DNA of 64,000 nucleotides, taken from assembly GCA_030280995.1 (NCBI GenBank), contig JASXTE010000001.1, forward strand, positions 26,570,106 to 26,634,105, given 5' to 3'. The translations under genes were made by a program, and so were the position numbers. Every line of letters begins with the position of its first letter. Position 1 is the stretch's first letter. Below the pieces are notes generated by a model, which saw only the letters and a program-made list of their open reading frames with translations, was not told where the DNA came from and ran no database searches. Below, piece after piece: positions 11,565-23,867 of the stretch. The stretch comes from Hemileia vastatrix (Eukaryota; Basidiomycota; Pucciniomycetes; Pucciniales; Zaghouaniaceae).

Positions 11565-13372
11565 GTAATTTGTTTGATAAACATGTTGGTATGTATAATA
11601 ACAAATCTTCTTCAGGTAATATTGTGGATCCTGGTGAAAGAACAGTTAAACCTTTAAAAAGACAACTTCCTTTAATGAGTAGCCCCAATGATGTAATTAG
11701 AAACTTATCATTTGATGAACCTTTACATTTGACTTCTACTTCTTTAATTAATCCTTCTCTTGCAATTAAGAATGATTCTGTTTCACCTGAGGTTTATACT
11801 TTAATTGAGAAAACTTCTGAGGAAATGTTGAAAGATACCCTTGATTTTAATGTTGTAAAATACAAACATTTAAGAGATTTGTTGATACATGAGAGTGATA
11901 GATTAAATAATTTGCACTTGCATTGTAAAGTAAGTTCTTCTCTACAAGATACAGCTTATTTTAAAATCAAAGAAACCTGGAATATTGTTCTTAGCCAACA
12001 AGAACAAGTAAGGAGTGACCATAGATCTATCTCAGATAAGAATATCAATCTGCATAAAACCTTGAGTGAATTAAAACCCCTTATTGAGGAAAATTATTCA
12101 TTAAAAGGTGAAATTAAATCTCTACAAAATGAGTTTAAAAAGCTAAAAAATGATTTTTATGCACTAAGTGCCAAACACACAGTATCTAAGGACAGAAATG
12201 TTTTATCTCTTGCAAAAGTAAATGACCAGATGTCTGAAAGTCCAAGGATAAGAAACTATTTCTCTGACCTGCAGGAAAAATTTTAAACCTTAACCATCAA
12301 TAATTATGGTATAAATGAGAATGCTTCCCATAAGCTGCATAAAAATAAAGAAAAAGAACCTGAGCAGAGTTCCTCCTTTCTTCCTCATATTTCAGCCATT
12401 AAACAAACTGACAATGAGTCTGTAAAATCTTTTTCTACTAGCAAAAAATCTTGTGATGGTCATGTACCAGCTGTTTCTGTAAATAATGAAATTTCTGAAC
12501 ACCTGGCTAAACTTCAGGAATTATTAATGATAAATAATTCAAACCAAAGGATGGACCATCCCATTAGTCAGAAAAATTGGCTTAATTTGGACCAATATCC
12601 TACCTTTGATGGTGATTCTTCATCTGATTGGCAACACTTTATCCAAAGAATTGATAATTTAAAAAGATCTTATAACCTACCTGATGAGGAAATTGTTTCT
12701 AAGCTAATTTCTTTATTTTCCAATGTAGCCTTGATGTGGTATGAATCTGTCCTCTTAGATAACAATCATTATACATGGAATGATTGGAAATCCTTGATTG
12801 AGAATCAGTTTGGTGGTTCAAAATTCAGGTTAGCTCAGCAAAGACTGTATGAGAATACTAGATATGTATCCTCCTCTGTTGAAAAGCCCATTGTTTTTCT
12901 GATGAAAATAACTAAAATCCTTAGAGCAATTGATCCAAAAATGGATTATGATATTTGTAGAGATAAAATCTTGTATAAATTACAAAATTCTCTTAGAGAT
13001 TTAAATGTAGCCAGAACTGAGCATGTAAGGGAAAATTCTTCTTTCATTAATATCTGTAATGAGGTACTGCTCAACCATAGATATGAACCAAAGAATTACC
13101 TTGGAAAATCTTATCTTGATCAAAATAAACCCTCTACATAGCCCCCAGAAAAATCTGGTAAAACCTCTGCCCCATTTGCACCTAAAAAATATGCAACAAA
13201 TACTTGTTTTAAATGTAACAAATCATGGCAAAAGGGTCATGTTTGTGACAAGCAAATTCATCTTGTTGGACAAAATGAAGACACTGATGAAGCTGAAATT
13301 GATTTCAATAATTCTTATAGTGACTGTGAAAGTAATATCTCCTATGACAATGAATCTGTTAAAGATGTTTTA
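11156..13372 (+). pseudogene. E2 Gag
   Basis: Gag frame (frame 2). An N-terminal low-complexity part overlaps ORF1. A helical segment follows (about 11760-12280), then the retrotransposon gag domain with FDGDSSSDWQHFIQRIDNLK (about 12607-12666) and SLIENQFGGSKFRLAQQRLY (about 12793-12850), and the zinc knuckle CFKCNKSWQKGHVC (13205-13246, CX2CX7HX2C). In-frame stops at 12284-12286 (TAA) and 13139-13141 (TAG) break it, but no frameshift occurs. Gag would package element RNA into virus-like particles. The frame continues into Pol without interruption by design, as in E5. Confidence 0.8.
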
Positions 13373-16300
13373 ATGTTGGAACAGGATGTCCATTATTTAC
13401 ATAATATATCTGAAGAATGTGTATTGGATTTATCTTCAGTGGAAAATGCTGAAATAATTAAAGATATTAATAACAATACTATAGCCATATCTCCTTTGAA
13501 AGCACCTGTTATCATTAATGGTAAAAATGTTGGTGTAGTTCTTGACTCTGGTGCTGGAGGAAGTGTAGTGTCTGAAAGAGCCTTAGCTTCAGTGGATAAG
13601 GATTATTTGAGTAAATTGTTACCTATGACTTCTGAAAAATGGAGAGGGTATGGTTCTACCTTGTGTCCTATTTGAAAATACAAAACCTCTGTATTCTTCA
13701 AATATAATGGTGGTTGTGTCAGAGGTATTTGTGAATTTGTTGTCATGAAAAATGATAATTTAAGCAATTGTTTTATTATGGATAATGATATTTTAACCAT
13801 GTTTGGTGTGAAATTGGACCCAGAAAATAATTGCTTCACCTTGGGATTGAATGGAAAAAGAAAATTCAAAATTTCCTCCCCTAGAAAACCTTCTGGGCAT
13901 CTGTTAAAGTCTTGTAACTCACTGATCCCGTGTAAAGACAGACCGAAAATCGAAATGGATGATTTATTAAATGAAATAAATACTGCTTTTTTTGGTGATC
14001 AGTTAACTAGTGAACAAAAGGATTCTATAATTGCCTCAATTACCTCCTTCCCTATGGCATTTGCTCATGGTTCTCATATCTTATGAAGTGTTCAAGAAGA
14101 AATGAAAATTACCATATCCTGTAACTTGAGTGATATTCGTCCTAGTCTTAAGAAAAAACCATATCCTGCTTCTCCAACAAAAAGAAAAGATATTGAAGAT
14201 AATATTGCCACATTATTAAAAATGAATATCATTGAGAAAGTGGATTTCACCCCCAAATATTGTGTCATCTCCCCAGTCTTGATTTCTTATGAAAAAGATA
14301 AGGCTAGATTATGTGGAGATTAAAGAGCATTAAACACTTATACTGTTGATGATATTTATCCTTTACCCAGAATTAATTCAATACATGCTACCTTGCAATG
14401 TGCAAAATTTATTAGTTTTCTGGATGGTAATAAAGGGTATGATCAAGTTTCAGTTGAGAAAAATTCTCAGAATTGTTTACTTATTGCTACTCATATGGGA
14501 ATATATAAGTATGTTAGAATGCCATTTGGCCCTAAAAATGCCCCTTCAGTTTTCTAAAAATTCATGGATAACACTTTCCATCAGGAAATTATTGAAGGAT
14601 GGCTCATGGTGTATATTGATGATATCATAGTTTTTTCTAAAACTTTTGAGGAACATATGGTTCACTTGAATAGAGTTTTTCAAAAAATGGATGAAATCAA
14701 TATGACCTTGTCCTTGAAAAAGTGTAAATTTGGTTTTCAATCTTTGAAAGTCCTTGGCCATGTTGTGTCAGGCCTACAAATTTGTGTAGACCAAAACAAA
14801 GTTGCTGCAATTCAAAATGTGAAAGCACCAACTTCTGTAAGAGAAATCCAAAGTTTTTTGGGTATGTGTGGCTATTACAGGCAATATATAAAAAATTATC
14901 AGGTTATAGCCTTACCTCTTACCAAACTCACTAGGAAAGATGTTGCATTCATCTGGAATAGTGACTGTCAAAAAGCTTTTGATACTTTAAAAAGTTGCTT
15001 AATGAAAACCCCTATCTTAGCTTTTCCAGACTTTAACAAACCATTTGTCCTGTATACAGATGCTAGTTTTGTTGGTCTGGGTGCTGCCTTACACCAGAAA
15101 CAAATTATTAATGATAAAACCTCAGAAGTTGTAATTTGTTATATTTCAAGAACCTTAAGAAATAGTGAATTGAAATGTGGTGCCACTCAATTAGAGTGCT
15201 TAGAAGTTGTTTGGTCTCTTGAGAAGCTTCATTACTATCTAGATGACCAAAAGTTTGAATTGGTAACTGACTGTAGTGCTGTGAAGTCCGTCTTAAACCT
15301 GAAAACACCTAATAGGCATATGTTCAGGTGGCAACTTGCTGTTCAAGAATACAGAGGACGGATGACAATTATCCATAGAGCTGGAAATGTTCACTCCAAT
15401 GTTGATATGCTGTCCAGATTGCCTCTGCCAAATAATGACTCCAATCCTGCTTATGTACCTGAAGATGACACTGTTCATATCCATGGTATATTTATAGTTG
15501 ATATGAAAGAAGAGTTATTGAAATTAATACTGGATTCATATGAGAAGGATTCTGATTTAAATAAATTGGTTACTATCTTAAATGATCCTAAGAATGATTC
15601 AATTCAAGCATTAATAAAAACTCTTCCTGCAAAGTATCAAAATGCTTTGAGTAAAGGAAAGTTTTCTATTGAAGATGGTTATATATATTATAGAAGAAAG
15701 CTTACTAATGTAATTGTAATTCCTACTTCTATGAAAGCAACTATCCTCAAACTTTGTCATGATGACATATTAGCTGGTCATTTTGATCTTGAAAAAACAT
15801 TGATTAGAATCAAAAACACTGCTTTGTGGGCTAATATGTCTGAAGACACAAAATAATATGTTGAATCTTGTGATTCCTGCCAGAAATCTAAAAGGTTGAC
15901 AGGTAAAAGATCAGGGTTATTACAAAATATTGAAGCACCTAATTCTCCTTGAAAAATCATTAACATAGATTTTGTCACTGGTCTTCCTGTAGCAGGTAAA
16001 GACAGTTATAACTCTTGTTGGGTAATAGTAGATAGGTTCACAAAAAATGTGAAAATTTATTCCCACCCACAAAGATGTATCCTCAAAAGAATTAGCTTTC
16101 TTATGGTGGTCTAACATGTTTAATATTATTGTATTTTCAAAAGCCATTATCTCTGATAGAGATCCAAAATTTACTTCTGAGTGTTGGACCTCTTTGATGG
16201 ATATTTGTGGCTGTGAGTTAAAGTTGTCTACAGCTCACCATCCTCAGAATGATGGTCTAGCTGAAAGAATGATTCAAACACTGGAAGATATGATTAGAAG

Positions 16301-17056
16301 GTATTGTGCCTTTGGTTTAGAATATAAAGACAATGACAGATTTACTCATGACTGGGTCACTCTATTGCCTGGTCTTGAATTCGCATATAATAGCACTGTT
16401 CATTCTGTCACTGAGAAGAAGCCTTTTGAGCTTTGGTTAGGTTACGTCCCAAACACTCCTGCTCAAATTCTCAAGAATAAGTTACCTAAGTTGGAATTAC
16501 ATCCTGGTGTGAAGTCTTTTCTCCAAATGCAGCAACTATGCAAAAAAAACATGCCCAAAGCTGTATTGATAAAGCATTTGAATATGAGAAAAAGAGATGG
16601 GATAAATCCCATAAAGAGCACACTTTTAAAAAGGGTGATGAAGTACTAATATCTACAGTTCACTTCAATTTACAAGGCAATAACAAATTAAAGGATCCAT
16701 TTGTAGGACCATTTGTTGTTAAAAGAATGGTGGGAGATAATGCAGTAGAAGTTATATTGTATTCTCCTTATGACAGAAAACATCCTGTTTTTCCCATTTC
16801 CCTCCTTAAACCTTATACTTCCAACAGTGACTTATTTCCTAAGAGAAGGGGAAGATCCAAGAAAAATCCTCTGGAAGTCACAGAAACAGCAGAAATTGAT
16901 AAAATTCTCAATGATAGAATTATCACTTCTGAAAGAGGTACTGAATATTTATTGAGATATAAGAACAAATCATCTGAACATGATGCATGGATACCTGGCA
17001 AGGAAATTTCAAATCTGCCTTCTCTGTTGAAAAAATACAAAAAGAAAAAATCTTAG
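13373..17056 (+). pseudogene. E2 Pol: PR-RT-RNase H-IN-chromodomain
   Basis: In order: aspartic protease with VVLDSGAGGSVVS (about 13537); RT with RLCGD, LDGNKG and VYIDDIIVFS (about 14609); RNase H with LYTDASFVGLGAAL (about 15052); integrase zinc finger with CHDDILAGHFD and CDSCQKS (about 15754-15890); integrase core with DFVTGLP (about 15969), SDRDPKFTSE (about 16153) and HHPQNDGLAERMIQ (about 16228); and a C-terminal chromodomain-like tail ending GTEYLLRYKNKSSEHDAW. Stops lie at 13673, 14084, 14321, about 14555, 15854 and about 15950; two opposite frameshifts lie near 16045 and 16545. All catalytic motifs are readable, but the protein is broken. Confidence 0.85.
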
Positions 17057-17092
17057 CATTTTTTTTTATTGTTTTTTTTTAGAGTGAGGGAG

Positions 17093-18000
17093 TGTCAGCC
17101 AGGCTATTCCAGGAGTCCAGTAAATGATATGTAACTTATAAAACCTGAAAGAGTGGGTAAGAATTGTATTTAATGAATATAAATTAATATTTTATTGCAT
17201 AATAAAATTATATAAGTATTTTATTATATACAAGTGTTATATTAATTTTATTGGTTATATAAATTTTTATATACAGTTAAATTGAACATAATATAATATA
17301 TTCTACAAATAATGGCGCATTTTTATGTTATTTAATAATTATAAATTTATATTTAATTAATTAAAAAACATATATTATAATTATAAGTGTAAAATTGACT
17401 TATAATATATGTAAATTAATTATTTAAATTTATATATTAAATAACACCTTTTCATATAATACTAATTAATGACGCTTCTTTTGACCCTTAATTGTGTCAG
17501 GAAAAACCAATTAATTAATTTATACTAAATTGAGATTAATTACATGTTTTGTTGCGTCAAAGTATTTTTTGTTTCACTTAAAATATCCTTTAATCAGACT
17601 GTACCATCTGTTTGGAATTATTTTTCTCATAGTTCCTATGTTCCAATCTTGTTTAGTTATTCACTATTTTTACTTACTGATTTGGGAATTAATGGCAGAA
17701 AAATTGGATTCTTAATTGGGGTTTTAATTATTTGTTTCATATTTTTCTCTACATTGTTATGTTTCATTTACTCTTTGATATATTTGTTTTATTCTATTCT
17801 AATCATTGTATTTACAAATATAGTGGCGCTTCAGAGGACCCATTGCCTATAAAAGGGCCTTGAATAATCCCCTGTAGCCTCATCACTTATTATACACTCC
17901 ACAAATTAAATACTATTTTACTACGTTTATATTTTTTTTATTAGTAATAAAATTCTAATTAAAATTCTATATAACAATTTAAAGGTTGCTTTAAGTCTGA
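17093..18000 (+). repeat. 3' LTR of E2
   Basis: Starts TGTCAGCCAGGCTA directly after the polypurine tract; the same first 14 bases open the 3' LTR of E3 at 32832. TATAAAAG at 17848-17855 would be its promoter. I could not find a clear terminal CA inverted repeat, so the right end is approximate. Very AT-rich. Confidence 0.55.
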
Positions 18001-18221
18001 TAGTAATTAAAAGTGTTTGCCGCGCAGAACCCTTACATTAAATATTATTATTATTAATAAATCCTAAGTTTTTGTCATCTCTCAAGTTACTTGCCATTGT
18101 TTTCCTTTTAAATAAATTAAATATTCTATTGTAGTTTATTTCTTTTATTTTTCCCTTGTCCTCCTCCTTTTCTCCTCCTTTTCTCCTCTTTTCCTTACCT
18201 TCTTATAGACGACTAACCGAC

Positions 18222-19060
18222 ATGGACTCTCTGTTAGACTATCTGAAACAAAATTCTCAAGATACCTTCCCTCAACCCCAATGTAAATCATTTGCTCAAG
18301 TCACCTCTTCTGGTATTCCTCAAAAATCATTCTCCTCTACAGGCCATCCACCTTAACACATCACGATCAAGCAGTTGAATCCCACTGCTCTTGTCTTCTC
18401 ATCCTTCAACAATATTCAACTCCTCACCTTCCTCAACAACTGTATTTCCTCACAGAAGATCTCCCACCCAGCTCCATCTTCTCCTATCAAATTTAGAAGT
18501 GCTTTCCACTACCATTCAAACACCATCATACTCCTCATATTATCAGTAGAAGACATGACTGTGCTGGTAAACCCATGGCAAAACTGGATTCCTTAAGGAA
18601 TGATATACAAACCTCCTTTCTATCCAGTGGTAGTTGCCCACATCATCTCCAACAGCTTTGATCCAGAAGACAAGGAGTGCCTTGATGCACTTATCAAAGA
18701 GAATCATGACACCCTGAAGTATCTCTACCATGTCTCTTGTCACAAACGCACTGAAGGCTTGGAGGGAAAAAATCACTCATCAGTAATCAACCACCTCACA
18801 AATAAAGAAGACACTGACCTCCTCTCTTCCTCCACCACCTCCTACCTTTTTATTTGCAACAGGCAAGTACAACACACAGAGGCCATCAAATGGGAGCACA
18901 GTACATGTTTTCAGTACTGGGTCAGAGGCCATCTCTCAATTCAATGCTCTTCCCCCCCCCCCTCCCCCCACTGCCCCTGTTGTTCCAACTGCACTGGACA
19001 CCACACTATGAAGAAGTGTGACAAACCCAAAATAGACATGTCTTTCTGTTTCAGATGATT
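18222..19060 (+). pseudogene. LINE ORF1 with zinc-knuckle region
   Basis: ATG 18222 begins MDSLLDYLKQNSQDTF. A frame change near 18355-18600 separates it from the second half (18600-19058), which holds CFQYWVRGHLSIQC, CPCCSNCTGHHTMKKC and a further Cys pair. Such repeated CCHC-like knuckles are typical of LINE ORF1 nucleic-acid chaperones. The homopolymer C run at about 18953-18967 lies inside the knuckle region. Not functional. Confidence 0.6.
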
Positions 19061-19377
19061 TGATGCCCTTCCTCATTCACACCCCCTCAAAACCAAATGC
19101 TCCACTTTCCAGGAAGAACAAAAGGGCCTATCTCCTCCCTCAATCATCCATCTTCCCCATCACTTGTCCTGTCAACTTAACACTCCCCAATAATGGTTCC
19201 TAATAAGTAGCCTAAGTCCTTTCCTTTTTCATTCTCTATTTATTAGCTTAATTGTCACTGTTCCTTCCTTTGTTTTCCACTCATTCTTTAACAACCCCAG
19301 ACTATCCAGGAGCCTTTCTTATTGCTAGATCACATCACCACTGCACCATCTAAAGGCTGGCATTTAATTGCCCCTTC

Positions 19378-19408
<31 letters not shown>

Positions 19409-19619
19409 ACCTTGAGCCCAGCCCCATACTTGACAAGAATCTTCTTTTACATCAATAGACAACTACCAATTCACCTCTTCTCCTCCCTCCCTTTCCCCTC
19501 TCCTGACATTTCTCACCTCCTTTTTTAACCACCTATCTCCCCTGTTCCTTTTTTCCAACATGTACTACAACCCCCCCTCCCCTCACCCCTTCTCTCTCCC
19601 CAATTCATCACCTTCCCAC

Positions 19620-20199
19620 CCTCCTATTCACTGACTCAAACTTCCACCATGACCTCTGGTGTGACCCCTCAAAACACTTGGTTAACCATCCTGAAGCCAC
19701 CTCCCTCCATGACTCAATTAGTGACCTTCACAAGTCTCTTGCCTCAGAACCTGGAAAGAACAACCTTCTGCAACTCTATGAATTTCACTTCAGTGATTGA
19801 TCTAGTTTTTACCCATGAGAAGGCTCTTGATTCCCTTTTGAAATGTGTCACTGATCTGGATAGCTCACTCTCTCACCAATCAGACCACTTCTCAATCATA
19901 ACCTTGCTACTCTTCTCTGATCCTCTACCTACACCTCTCCATCTTTCCAGAAACTGGAATAAGTCTGATGAATGCTCTCTCCTCTCCTCTCTTTTCCCCT
20001 TCACCAGCACAGATTGATCTGGCTGTTCAACAACTCACTTCCTCCCTTATCAAACTAATAGACCACTTTGTGCCACTTCAGCAGCTTAGAACTAAGTGCC
20101 ATGTTTGGTGGAATCAAGACATCCTGGATCCCCTCAAGCAGTTATGCTATCAGGCCCAGAGACAACTCAAATTCTTCCAAGCCCCCTCCTCCTCCTCCC

Positions 20200-20230
<31 letters not shown>

Positions 20231-20476
20231 ACACACACACCTAGTGACTGAGTTCAAAGACGTATGCAAAGAGTTTTGATCAAAAATCTCTTACCCATGG
20301 AAACTCCACTGGCGAAATACCCTCTCCTCTCTTACCCTGACCTTGCTTTACCAACCAGCTAAGTCTCCCAAAATCTATTCTTCACACCTGACTAACCCCC
20401 CTTATAATGGATAGGGAAAGCTCCCCTCCCCCCAAACACTTTCCCCTGCCTTCTTCTTCACCTCTCCACCCATCAC

Positions 20477-20517
<41 letters not shown>

Positions 20518-20972
20518 CTCCTTGCTCTTCACTACACTAAAGTGAAAAGAGCCCCAGTACCTGATGGCATTCCTAAATGCCTACTCAAACGTGCACCAGA
20601 GTTCACCTTTGGCTTCTTCCTTCCTATCTTCCAAGCCTGTCTAGAAGTTGGTCACTACGCATCTATATGGAAACAGGCACAAAACTGATTATTATTGTCC
20701 CAATCCCTTCCTGACCCAGTGACTCAATTCCCAAAAAGCCTAAAGAGCAATTGCTTTACTCAACACGATGGGTAAGCTCTTAGATTCTATACTCACAAAG
20801 TGCCTCTCTTTTATACTAGAATCAAACAACTTCATCCCCAGAAACTCACTACAGGGGAAGGCCCATCTGATGCACTCCTCCACCTTACTACCTGGACCAA
20901 GGACTGTTGGAGGAAAGGGAAAATAGTTGGAGCCCTCTCACTAGATGTTGAAAGGCACCTTTCCTTCTGTAG

Positions 20973-21006
<34 letters not shown>

Positions 21007-21050
21007 CTGTTTGGGACATTGTCCCCTCAACAATTATCTCTTTTGTTTTA
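19620..21050 (+). pseudogene. LINE ORF2: endonuclease and partial reverse transcriptase
   Basis: Endonuclease motifs in shifting frames: TDSNFHHDLW (about 19631-19660), IDLVFTHEKA (about 19798) and the diagnostic SDHFSI (about 19882). RT follows with KRAPVPDGIPKCLLKRAPE (about 20540-20595) matching the KAPGPDGI block, SIWKQA (about 20663), and VGALSLDVERH (about 20927), the block holding the first catalytic Asp. Poly-C/CA and poly-A expansions (20196-20243, 20479-20514) and several frameshifts disrupt it; nothing after about 21050 resembles RT. Confidence 0.65.
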
Positions 21051-21152
21051 AGATAGTGGACTCTCCTCTACCTTCCCAGTTTGTGATTTAAATAGTAAAG
21101 ACTCCCCTCAACACCTCCTCCTCCTCCTCCTCCTCCTCCTCCTCCTCCTCTG
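20190..21152. repeat. Cluster of simple repeats in the LINE remnant
   Basis: Poly-C then (CA)n at about 20196-20241, poly-A at about 20478-20514, (CT)n at about 20975-21004 and (CTC)n at about 21110-21150. Each replaces or expands coding sequence of the LINE. Confidence 0.9.
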
Positions 21153-21210
21153 TCCAGCTCATTCTGTCCAGCTGCACAAGGCTGATGAAGGTAGCAAAAC
21201 ATCATAAAAT

Positions 21211-21982
21211 CCTACTTCCTTTATGATCTCCCCAAGTTGCGAAATTTTTAATCTCATCTAAAAGATTTTTATTAACACTTTGTGCTTAACAGGTTAAAAG
21301 ACTCTATACTATTTGTCTCTGTTATTGCACACTGTTCTTCCTCTCAAATTGCCTCTCCCCAATGTATTGACATCTAGTTGCATGTGCCTTCATGCCCTTT
21401 GCTGGGTGAGATTGTATGAAATTATATATATATATATATAAATGTGAATGTGAATATGAACATAAAATAACTAATCAACAAGACTCATCATACCCTAACA
21501 CTAATACCAACACTTTTTTTTTCTTTTTCTTTCTTCTCTCTCCCACTTCTCTCCTTTGTAACTAAATTATTATCATTCTTTTAAAAAGGAAAAGATGAAT
21601 GACTGAAAATGTGATGACAAATAATCATAATCATAATAATATATATATATATATATATAAAAGAAAAACATTGGATGATGATGATGAGGAGGACAAAGTT
21701 TCAGACTCTCAACTCAATTAAATTTGACTTTTTCGCCTCTATCTATCTTGATGATCACTTCTCTAGACTAAATTATGACCATTTCAAATCAATTCAACTT
21801 CATTCAATGTATTTAATTTCACTTTGTGTTTTGTTATGTTGTATTTTAACATGACAATTTATTTATCTATTTTATATTTAAAAAAAAACAAACCAAATCT
21901 CACATTTCATGTTACTATTTTATTCATATTCTAAAAAGATAAATAAGTAGGGGAGGGCGGGGGAACAAATGATACAATCAAA

Positions 21983-22013
<31 letters not shown>

Positions 22014-22028
22014 TTACTCTAAATTTCA
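21211..22028. other. AT-rich spacer between LINE and host genes
   Basis: No gene recognised. It contains (AT)n tracts at about 21424-21440 and 21641-21660, and a poly-A run followed by poly-G at about 21980-22014 just beyond the PRE3 stop, which may lie in its 3' UTR. Confidence 0.6.
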
Positions 22029-22925
22029 TCAAGATTTTTCCCAAAACACAGGAAGTTGATCACCCGGGACAAAGAGTCTTTCGACATTATGTTCAGTAAT
22101 AATAGCCATTCTAATTGTTCCACCCGAGCTTCCATCTCTTGACATTGCCAAAGCCAAAGCTGGATCCATGAGGATAAATAGATACAAAACGTAGAGAATA
22201 AGGATGACATAACTAAGAAGAGAGGAGACATGTTTGTACAGACCGTTACGAACAAAATCAACGGTTTGATCCTTATCCCATCCTTCACGATAATTAGAAT
22301 CACAAAACCCATAAATATATTGAGATCCACTTCCACCGATCGCCCAGGGTTGTTGAAAGAGGCCGCCTCCTAGGGGAACTTGAGTGTGTATGGAGATTAG
22401 GAAAAGAAAAAAGAAAAAAGAAAAAAAGGGGGGGAGGAGGAGGAGGATTCGGAGGACAGACTATTGTAAACAGAACCGGATTTAGATTTTGTATCCCAAC
22501 CAGCAACGATGATACCAGCGGAGAGATTGTCCTTATTTGCTGAGAAAGAAGAAGAAGATGAGGAGAGTAGATAATAAAGTTGAAGAGAGGAAAAGAAAAG
22601 AAAAGAAAAAAGAACCATAGCAAATCTGTTGAAAGAGAGTGGCGACGGTATGGACCGAAGGGGTCTGATTGTGCTGGATGGCGTGCAATTGAGAATAGTA
22701 ATGAAGCAGATCGGCAATGGCCTGCGTATCAGCGGCCGAACCGGAGCGACAGCAGTAGATGCGGTCGTGGATGTGGGTGAGCTTGTCGGTGACGCGGTTG
22801 ACGATGTAGCTTCCGCTGGTGGTTCTGCTGTCGGCACCGATGACGACGCCGCCGGCGAAAGCGACGGCCATGATGGAGGTGCCGAGGTTGAGCTCTGCAG
22901 GTTTGAGGGCGAGGTCGTTGGCCAT
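22029..22925 (-). CDS. PRE3: 20S proteasome subunit beta-1 (caspase-like)
   Basis: N-terminal nucleophile hydrolase giving the caspase-like (post-acidic) activity of the 20S core. Exons on the minus strand: 22925-22616, 22539-22462, 22378-22244, 22159-22029; introns of 76, 83 and 84 bp are GT-AG and join in frame, giving 217 residues (yeast Pre3 has 215). The 15-residue propeptide ends LNLG before the catalytic Thr of GTSIMAV (Thr16 of the precursor). In mature numbering Asp17 (GADSRTT), Lys33 (RVTDKLT) and Arg45 (CCRSGSAAD), the S1-pocket residue of beta-1, are all present. Later blocks include [28 protein letters not shown] and [13 protein letters not shown] chose ATG 22925 because the family has a short propeptide; an upstream in-frame ATG at 23012 would leave only 5 bp to the divergent RPN12. 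Confidence 0.93.
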
Positions 22926-23017
22926 GGGAGCTAAGCGTGTTAGGTCCCTTCCCTTAGCCACTCTTAGCCTGCCACATCGATCAAGTCCACTTTCCCATTC
23001 ATAATCCTTCATTCACT
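22926..23017. promoter_or_regulatory. Shared divergent promoter of PRE3 and RPN12
   Basis: Only 92 bp separate the two start codons, so both proteasome genes must use overlapping upstream elements or elements inside the neighbouring gene. TGCCAC at 22970-22975 contains the GTGGCA core (reverse strand) of the yeast proteasome control element GGTGGCAAA, but the rest of that element does not match; treat as tentative. No TATA box is seen. Confidence 0.6.
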
Positions 23018-23809
23018 ATGCTGCCCAAACATCTCAACGACCTTTACCAGCAACTTCTTGCGCTCTTCATCCCTCCACACGCCCTCCATTTATCTCTGCC
23101 CTCCACCACCACCACCACCACCACTCTCTCCCCTGCTATCACTCCCATCCTCTCCCAGCTCAAGCTCGCTCTTGCTGACGCTCACCTCCTCATCCCTTCC
23201 CATATCAACTTAAATCCCCTTCATCTAGCCCATGCTCGTCATATACTCGAAATCGGCGCTTTTCATGCTGTCAGATCTAATAACGTCCTCGATTTTGAGC
23301 GTTACATTGCTCTCTTGGATCCTTACTATTCAACCTACTCCTCCTTCCTCTCTCCTTCCGATCTTAGATATCCCTTGATGGGTCTCAATCTACTCAGCTT
23401 ACTCACCCAGAACAAAATCTCAAAGTTTCATACGGTCTTGGAAGGCTTAGTCAAGCAACATGCCTCAAACGATATCCATTTGCGTCTGTCCTTTTTTTTT
23501 TTCTTTTCTTTTCTTTTTTCTTTTCTCTTTTTGGGTTTCCATTGACCCCATCTTTCATTAATCATCCCAGTTCACTCCAATCCTTACATTTCTCATCCTG
23601 TTAACCTCGAACGTTGGTTAATGGAAGGAAGTTATTCTAAAGTCTGGGCTGCTCGTACTCAAGTTCCAATGGAAGAATATCGTTACTTTGTCAATCTCTT
23701 GGTAGGCACGATTAGGTACACTCTCCAGTCTTGGTGTTGAAAGCCTCAGATGAGATTGGGATTGATGTTGAGATTATTTTTTTTTTTTTTTTTTTTTATT
23801 TTTTTTTTT

Positions 23810-23867
<58 letters not shown>

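Larger units (their letters stand above)
10929..17092 (+). mobile_element. Ty3/Gypsy element E2, internal region
   Basis: A forward Gypsy internal region lies between the LTR ending at 10928 and its own 3' LTR starting at 17093. It contains ORF1 (10944-11564), then one gag-pol frame open from 11156 to about 16040 apart from about eight stop codons, then integrase and a chromodomain-like tail to 17056. A polypurine tract (agagtgagggag) abuts the 3' LTR. The 5' LTR belonging to this 3' LTR type is absent. Confidence 0.85.
18150..21210 (+). mobile_element. Decayed non-LTR (LINE) retrotransposon, 3' truncated
   Basis: A C/T-rich block clearly different in composition from its AT-rich surroundings. 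It carries an ORF1 with a zinc-knuckle region, followed by apurinic endonuclease and reverse transcriptase fragments. The RT is lost after the first catalytic block, and the catalytic YxDD box was not found. Frameshifts and expanded microsatellites are frequent. The layout fits a fungal Tad1/I/Jockey-like LINE. Confidence 0.7.

Noticed and set aside
12284..15956. Repeat-induced point mutation as the cause of stops in E2
   Set aside because: The inferred changes are mixed (C to T, G to A, G to T, T to A), not the C-to-T class at one dinucleotide that RIP produces. A computed index would be needed to exclude a weak signal.
11156..17056. Reassigned stop codon (alternative genetic code) explaining in-frame stops
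   Set aside because: All three stop codons occur as breaks in E2, and host genes end normally at TGA or TAG; decay explains it better.
22926..23012. N-terminal extension of PRE3 from ATG 23012
   Set aside because: It would leave 5 bp to RPN12 and a propeptide far longer than usual for beta-1; ATG 22925 fits.
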